Below, one piece after another: positions 5,802 through 9,193 of a stretch of DNA of 9,193 nt. The stretch covers positions 1 to 9,193 of the forward strand of contig JAHEOI010000163.1 of NCBI GenBank assembly GCA_018610125.1, given 5' to 3'. This stretch comes from Verrucomicrobiota bacterium (GTDB lineage Bacteria; Verrucomicrobiota; Verrucomicrobiia; Limisphaerales; JAHEOI01). Position numbers and translations under genes: made by a program. The notes under the pieces are model-generated. The model saw nothing but the letters and a program-made list of their open reading frames with translations, did not search any database and was not told the origin of the DNA. The first letter of the stretch is position 1. The number at the start of each line of letters is the position of its first letter.

Positions 5802-8800
5802 ATGGAACGACGTCTTATGAATAACAATCCGGAAGAACAAAGCGGGCGGTGGCCATTTTCGTCGAGGGACCCCGACACCCCTCAGATCCCGGACCACCAA
5901 CTGCTTCGACGGATCGGGCGTGGCAGTTATGGTGAAATCTGGCTGGCCCAAAATATTATGGGGACTTATCGAGCGGTCAAACTTGTCTTTCGCAAGCAAT
6001 TTGACGAGGACCGACCGTTCGAACGTGAATTTTCAGGGATTCAGCGCTTTGAGCCGATATCACGGAGCCATCCCGGCTTCGTCGATATACTTCAAATCGG
6101 TAAGAGCACAGCAGCCGGCTATTATTATTACGTCATGGAGATTGCGGACGACCTTAAGTCCGGCAATACGATCAACCCGGACGATTATCAGCCCAAGACA
6201 CTTCGAAAAATCCTTACGACCCAAGGACGAGTGCCATTTGAAACATGCCTTCAGATCGGTCTCGCATTAACGGATGCGCTTAGCTACCTCCATAACCAAG
6301 GTCTCCTCCACCGGGATATTAAACCTTCCAATATCGTCTTTGTTAACGATATCCCCAAAATTGCCGACATCGGCCTGGTCGCCGAGGTCGATTCTTCCCG
6401 CTCTTTCGTTGGCACGGACGGCTTCATACCGCCTGACGGACCCGGAACCATCAAGGCCGACATCTTCAGCTTCGGCAAGGTCCTCTACGAGCTTAACACA
6501 GGCATGGACCGTCAGTTTTTTCCGGAGCTCCCCACGGACGTCGATGATGAGAGTGAAGAGGCCAGATTGGGCGAAATCAATCAGGTGGTTCTCAAGGCTT
6601 GTGCCGAAGATCCGCAGCAGCGGTACGAGTCAGCCCGAGAGATGCACTCCGACCTTTTGTTGCTCCAAGCCGGCAAATCCCTCAGACGATTACGGCTCTT
6701 GGAGCGGCGCTTTGCCCTCTTGCTGAAGAGCGTTTTGATCATTCTCACCGTCTTGGCTGTCGGAGGCGGCGTTACCTTCGAGATCAACCGCCAGCTCCGG
6801 CAGCGTGCTGAACTACGGCAACGCGAGGTCGGCTCGTTCCTCACTCGCGGAGCCGAGGCAATGGATGAAGGCGATCTCACAGGGGCATTACCCTGGCTGG
6901 CAGAGGCCTTTCGAATCGACACTGTGACCGAGGCCAAGGAAGACACACACCGACTACGATTCGGCACAGTCCTTGATCAAACCGCTTCGATAAGGCAAAT
7001 CTGGTTCCATACCGGTCCTGCAAACCATGCGGAATTTGTGAGCTCAAACCAAGTCTTAATCCCGGCACCGGGACCCGACGAGTGTGCCCGTTTCTATGAC
7101 GTCGCCACTGGAGAGCCGGTCTCGGATCGATCGTTTGGCACCGGAGTCTATTTGGAAAAAGCCAGCCTTAGCCCAAATGGCCAATTTATCGTCACTTCTT
7201 CACAACATACGTCGCAAATCCGTATCTGCGACCGCTCGACCGGGAAAATGAGCATCCCCCCCATTCAAATGGGCAGCCATGTCGAGCATGCAGCATTTGG
7301 GCCCGACAGCAATCGTGTCATCGCCGCATTGGAAAACGGCAACGCGCAAATATTGGACCGCAAGACCGGCGAGAAGCTAATAACTCTGACAGGTCACAAG
7401 AAACGCGTTCGACACGCCGAGTTTTCGCAGACGGGCGAGCGCGCAGTGACATCAAGCCACGACGGGGAAGCGCTTATTTGGAGCACGACAACCGGAGAGA
7501 TCATCACCCGCCTGTCCGGCCATCAAAGTTGGGTCTACGATGCTACCTTCAGTCCCAAAGGCGAGTACGTTGCGACCGCCAGTTCCGACCAAACCGCCCG
7601 CTTGTGGGAAAGCCGTTCCGGGAAAGAAGTATTCAAGATCCATCATGGCGACGTTGTCCGCGATGTTGAATTCAGTCCGGATGGCGATTGGCTCCTGACC
7701 GTCGGTTTGAATCATAGGATCAAGATCTGGTCGATCACCGAGAGCCAGCCAATCCCAAAGATGGTGATGCCGCCTCTAAGGGATAACGGACGCCCCATGC
7801 ATGCCTCTTTCAGTCCGGACGGCGACCAAGTCCTGGTGGTTAATTGGAACGGGACATCTCGTATTTGGCGGATGCCTCCCGACGTCGCCCCCCCCAAACT
7901 GGGCAACCCGAAAGCACATTCGTTCAGTTCAAATGGGGAGCGGCAAGCCGACCTGGCATCAAGAGCCATCACCATCCGTAACACGATCAGCGGGAATGTT
8001 ATTGACAAAGTGCGCCCCCAATCAGAGCCGGAAAGAATACTGCTCAATGCGGTCGGCGATCACTTACTCACAGTCTCAAAACGCACGAACGGTGTCGCTG
8101 CATCGAGCCACTACCTTCAGCTATGGTCCACGAAGGCCGAAAATCCGGTCACAAAACCATTTGAAGTCGGCAATAAGCTGAATCATCTGAAGTTGAGTCC
8201 CTCCGGTGAGCGCGTCGCCGTGGTTGACACTAATACGCTTGAAGTCTGGAGCACGACAAAGGCGAAAAGGCTTTCTACGATTCCTGTCACCAATGGCACG
8301 TTACCCAAGATCACCTTCGGTCCGGAAGGAGAATGGCTGGCAACGGCGATTGGAAGTGAGGCACGCGTCTGGAATAGCCAAGACGGTTATCCATTGACGG
8401 ATCGACTCCCACATCCCGTTAAGGTCAGCGACGTCACCTTCAGCCCGAACCGCAAGACGCTGGCGACCACCTGCGAGGATTTGGGCCTGAATGCCCATGC
8501 CGCCCGCCTCTGGAATATCCAAAGCAGCGAGACAGTCGGGACGCCGCTGACGCACCTGGATGGGGTCACGCACGCCGCATTCAGCCCCGACGGGAAACGC
8601 GTTGTCACTACCGGCGAGGATAAGACAGCGATCATTTGGGAGGTCGCTAAGTCCCGTCCTGTAACAGTACCCATGAAGCACGATCACGAAGTCAATTACG
8701 GCGCATTCGCCCGAGACGGAGACTGGGTGATCACCGCAGGCCGTCAAGGGATAGCCCGAATCTGGGACGCCTCCACCGGCGACCCGATTAGCCCCCCATT

Positions 8801-9089
8801 TCAACACGGTCCGTTTCACCTAAAACGCGCGCTCCTCATCGCAAACGGACAACAATTGTTAACGCGGGGGACTCACTTCGAAACCGAGGAACAGAAGCTC
8901 TTCCTTTGGAACCTTCCACGCGCCGGCGGTTCGATCGAGCACTTGGAAAATCTTGCCGGGCTCTTGTCCGGACAAACGACCTATGCTCAACCGGGCGCCA
9001 TGATTCCTTTAACACAACAAGAGTTAAAAGAGCGTTGGCAAGATTATCGTAACACCGCTATCGGCCCATCTTCTGAATCCTCGCCTTAG
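5802..9089 (+). CDS. Membrane-anchored Ser/Thr protein kinase with C-terminal WD40 propellers
   Basis: This is a 1095-residue protein. The kinase domain (about 34-288) has the Gly-loop GRGSYGEIW (39-47), catalytic Lys60 in YRAVK, the catalytic loop HRDIKPSN (170-177) and DIFSFGKVLYEL (220-231). The metal-binding motif is D189-I-G, not DFG, and the activation segment reads GTDGFIPPDG with no classical APE Glu. Key catalytic residues K60, D172, N177 and D189 are present, so activity is plausible. A basic stretch is followed by one transmembrane helix (about 305-327), placing the kinase in the cytoplasm and the rest outside. After a short helical segment (330-372), about 15 WD40-like units run from 405 to 1040, each with an F-S-P-x-G strand and an I-W or L-W turn, enough for two seven-bladed propellers. 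A conserved-looking tail with LTQQELKERW follows. The propellers probably sense a ligand or partner. ATG 5817 is an alternative start; both ribosome-binding sites are weak. Confidence 0.93.
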   Translation: MERRLMNNNPEEQSGRWPFSSRDPDTPQIPDHQLLRRIGRGSYGEIWLAQNIMGTYRAVKLVFRKQFDEDRPFEREFSGIQRFEPISRSHPGFVDILQIGKSTAAGYYYYVMEIADDLKSGNTINPDDYQPKTLRKILTTQGRVPFETCLQIGLALTDALSYLHNQGLLHRDIKPSNIVFVNDIPKIADIGLVAEVDSSRSFVGTDGFIPPDGPGTIKADIFSFGKVLYELNTGMDRQFFPELPTDVDDESEEARLGEINQVVLKACAEDPQQRYESAREMHSDLLLLQAGKSLRRLRLLERRFALLLKSVLIILTVLAVGGGVTFEINRQLRQRAELRQREVGSFLTRGAEAMDEGDLTGALPWLAEAFRIDTVTEAKEDTHRLRFGTVLDQTASIRQIWFHTGPANHAEFVSSNQVLIPAPGPDECARFYDVATGEPVSDRSFGTGVYLEKASLSPNGQFIVTSSQHTSQIRICDRSTGKMSIPPIQMGSHVEHAAFGPDSNRVIAALENGNAQILDRKTGEKLITLTGHKKRVRHAEFSQTGERAVTSSHDGEALIWSTTTGEIITRLSGHQSWVYDATFSPKGEYVATASSDQTARLWESRSGKEVFKIHHGDVVRDVEFSPDGDWLLTVGLNHRIKIWSITESQPIPKMVMPPLRDNGRPMHASFSPDGDQVLVVNWNGTSRIWRMPPDVAPPKLGNPKAHSFSSNGERQADLASRAITIRNTISGNVIDKVRPQSEPERILLNAVGDHLLTVSKRTNGVAASSHYLQLWSTKAENPVTKPFEVGNKLNHLKLSPSGERVAVVDTNTLEVWSTTKAKRLSTIPVTNGTLPKITFGPEGEWLATAIGSEARVWNSQDGYPLTDRLPHPVKVSDVTFSPNRKTLATTCEDLGLNAHAARLWNIQSSETVGTPLTHLDGVTHAAFSPDGKRVVTTGEDKTAIIWEVAKSRPVTVPMKHDHEVNYGAFARDGDWVITAGRQGIARIWDASTGDPISPPFQHGPFHLKRALLIANGQQLLTRGTHFETEEQKLFLWNLPRAGGSIEHLENLAGLLSGQTTYAQPGAMIPLTQQELKERWQDYRNTAIGPSSESSP

Positions 9090-9193
9090 GGTCTGTAAAG
9101 AAATAAGTGTGCCATTTGGCGGGAGCGCCACCGAGTCAGATGCAAGGCGCGACGAGGGCGCATCCCAGAGCGGGCTGTAACCGAGGAGCAACA
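9090..9193. repeat. Gene-free end of window, probable start of a dispersed repeat or mobile-element edge
   Basis: No open frame is visible in these 104 bases. Structure seen: TGGCG-GGAG-CGCCA (9117-9130), a 5-bp stem with a tetraloop; GATGC (9139-9143) inverted as GCATC (9160-9164); and a GACGAGG/CCGAGGAG similarity at 9151 and 9181. The wording (AGGCGCGACGAGGGCGCATC, then CCGAGGAGCAAC) is of a kind I associate with repeats found in many copies between genes or at insertion-sequence edges, but this is from memory. The segment begins right at the kinase stop codon and continues beyond the window. The first hairpin lacks a T-tract. Confidence 0.35.

Noticed and set aside
1..9193. tRNA, rRNA, CRISPR array or complete insertion sequence
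   Set aside because: No cloverleaf, regularly spaced direct repeats or transposase frame was recognised on either strand; this was judged by eye only.

Overview
The window most resembles a chromosomal segment from the Planctomycetes-Verrucomicrobia side of the bacterial tree, most likely a verrucomicrobium. The strongest reason is the 3' gene: a membrane-anchored Ser/Thr kinase fused to a long WD40 propeller region, with the N-terminal wording (IPDHQLLRRIGRGSYGEIWL, then GTYRAVK, EREFSGIQRFEP and YYYVMEIADD) that I associate with verrucomicrobial kinases. Such kinases commonly sit near extracytoplasmic-function (ECF) sigma factors, as here. The phylum call is from memory of family style, not a search.

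Layout. On the minus strand, reading leftwards from 1621, lie a secreted TPR-like protein (167-1621) and the first 29 codons of another secreted protein (1-88). The second may be a PQQ-type beta-propeller protein and is cut by the window edge. A 144-bp divergent intergenic region (1622-1765) holds several short palindromes. On the plus strand follow an ECF-type sigma factor (1766-2395) and a small 59-codon gene (2392-2571) that overlaps the sigma stop by 4 nt and has a near-perfect Shine-Dalgarno. Next come a 288-bp gap with a large nested inverted-repeat structure and an 862-residue protein with three apparent glycosyltransferase domains (2860-5448). A 353-bp gap then carries a roughly 90-nt near-perfect hairpin, followed by the kinase-WD40 protein (5802-9089). 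The last 104 bases hold no gene and look like the start of a dispersed repeat.

How the genes may work together (inference): the sigma factor and small protein are translationally coupled, and the kinase and the glycosyltransferase lie on the same strand. A plausible reading is a signalling cassette in which the membrane kinase, the sigma factor and the small Lys/Pro-rich protein control expression or activity of a surface-glycan enzyme. The divergent secreted TPR and possible propeller proteins would be candidate envelope partners. Nothing in the sequence proves that link.

The points most worth a second look are the unlisted small gene with a possible prfB-like +1 frameshift site at its stop, the three-domain glycosyltransferase fusion, the two structured intergenic regions, and the kinase's DIG-in-place-of-DFG motif.
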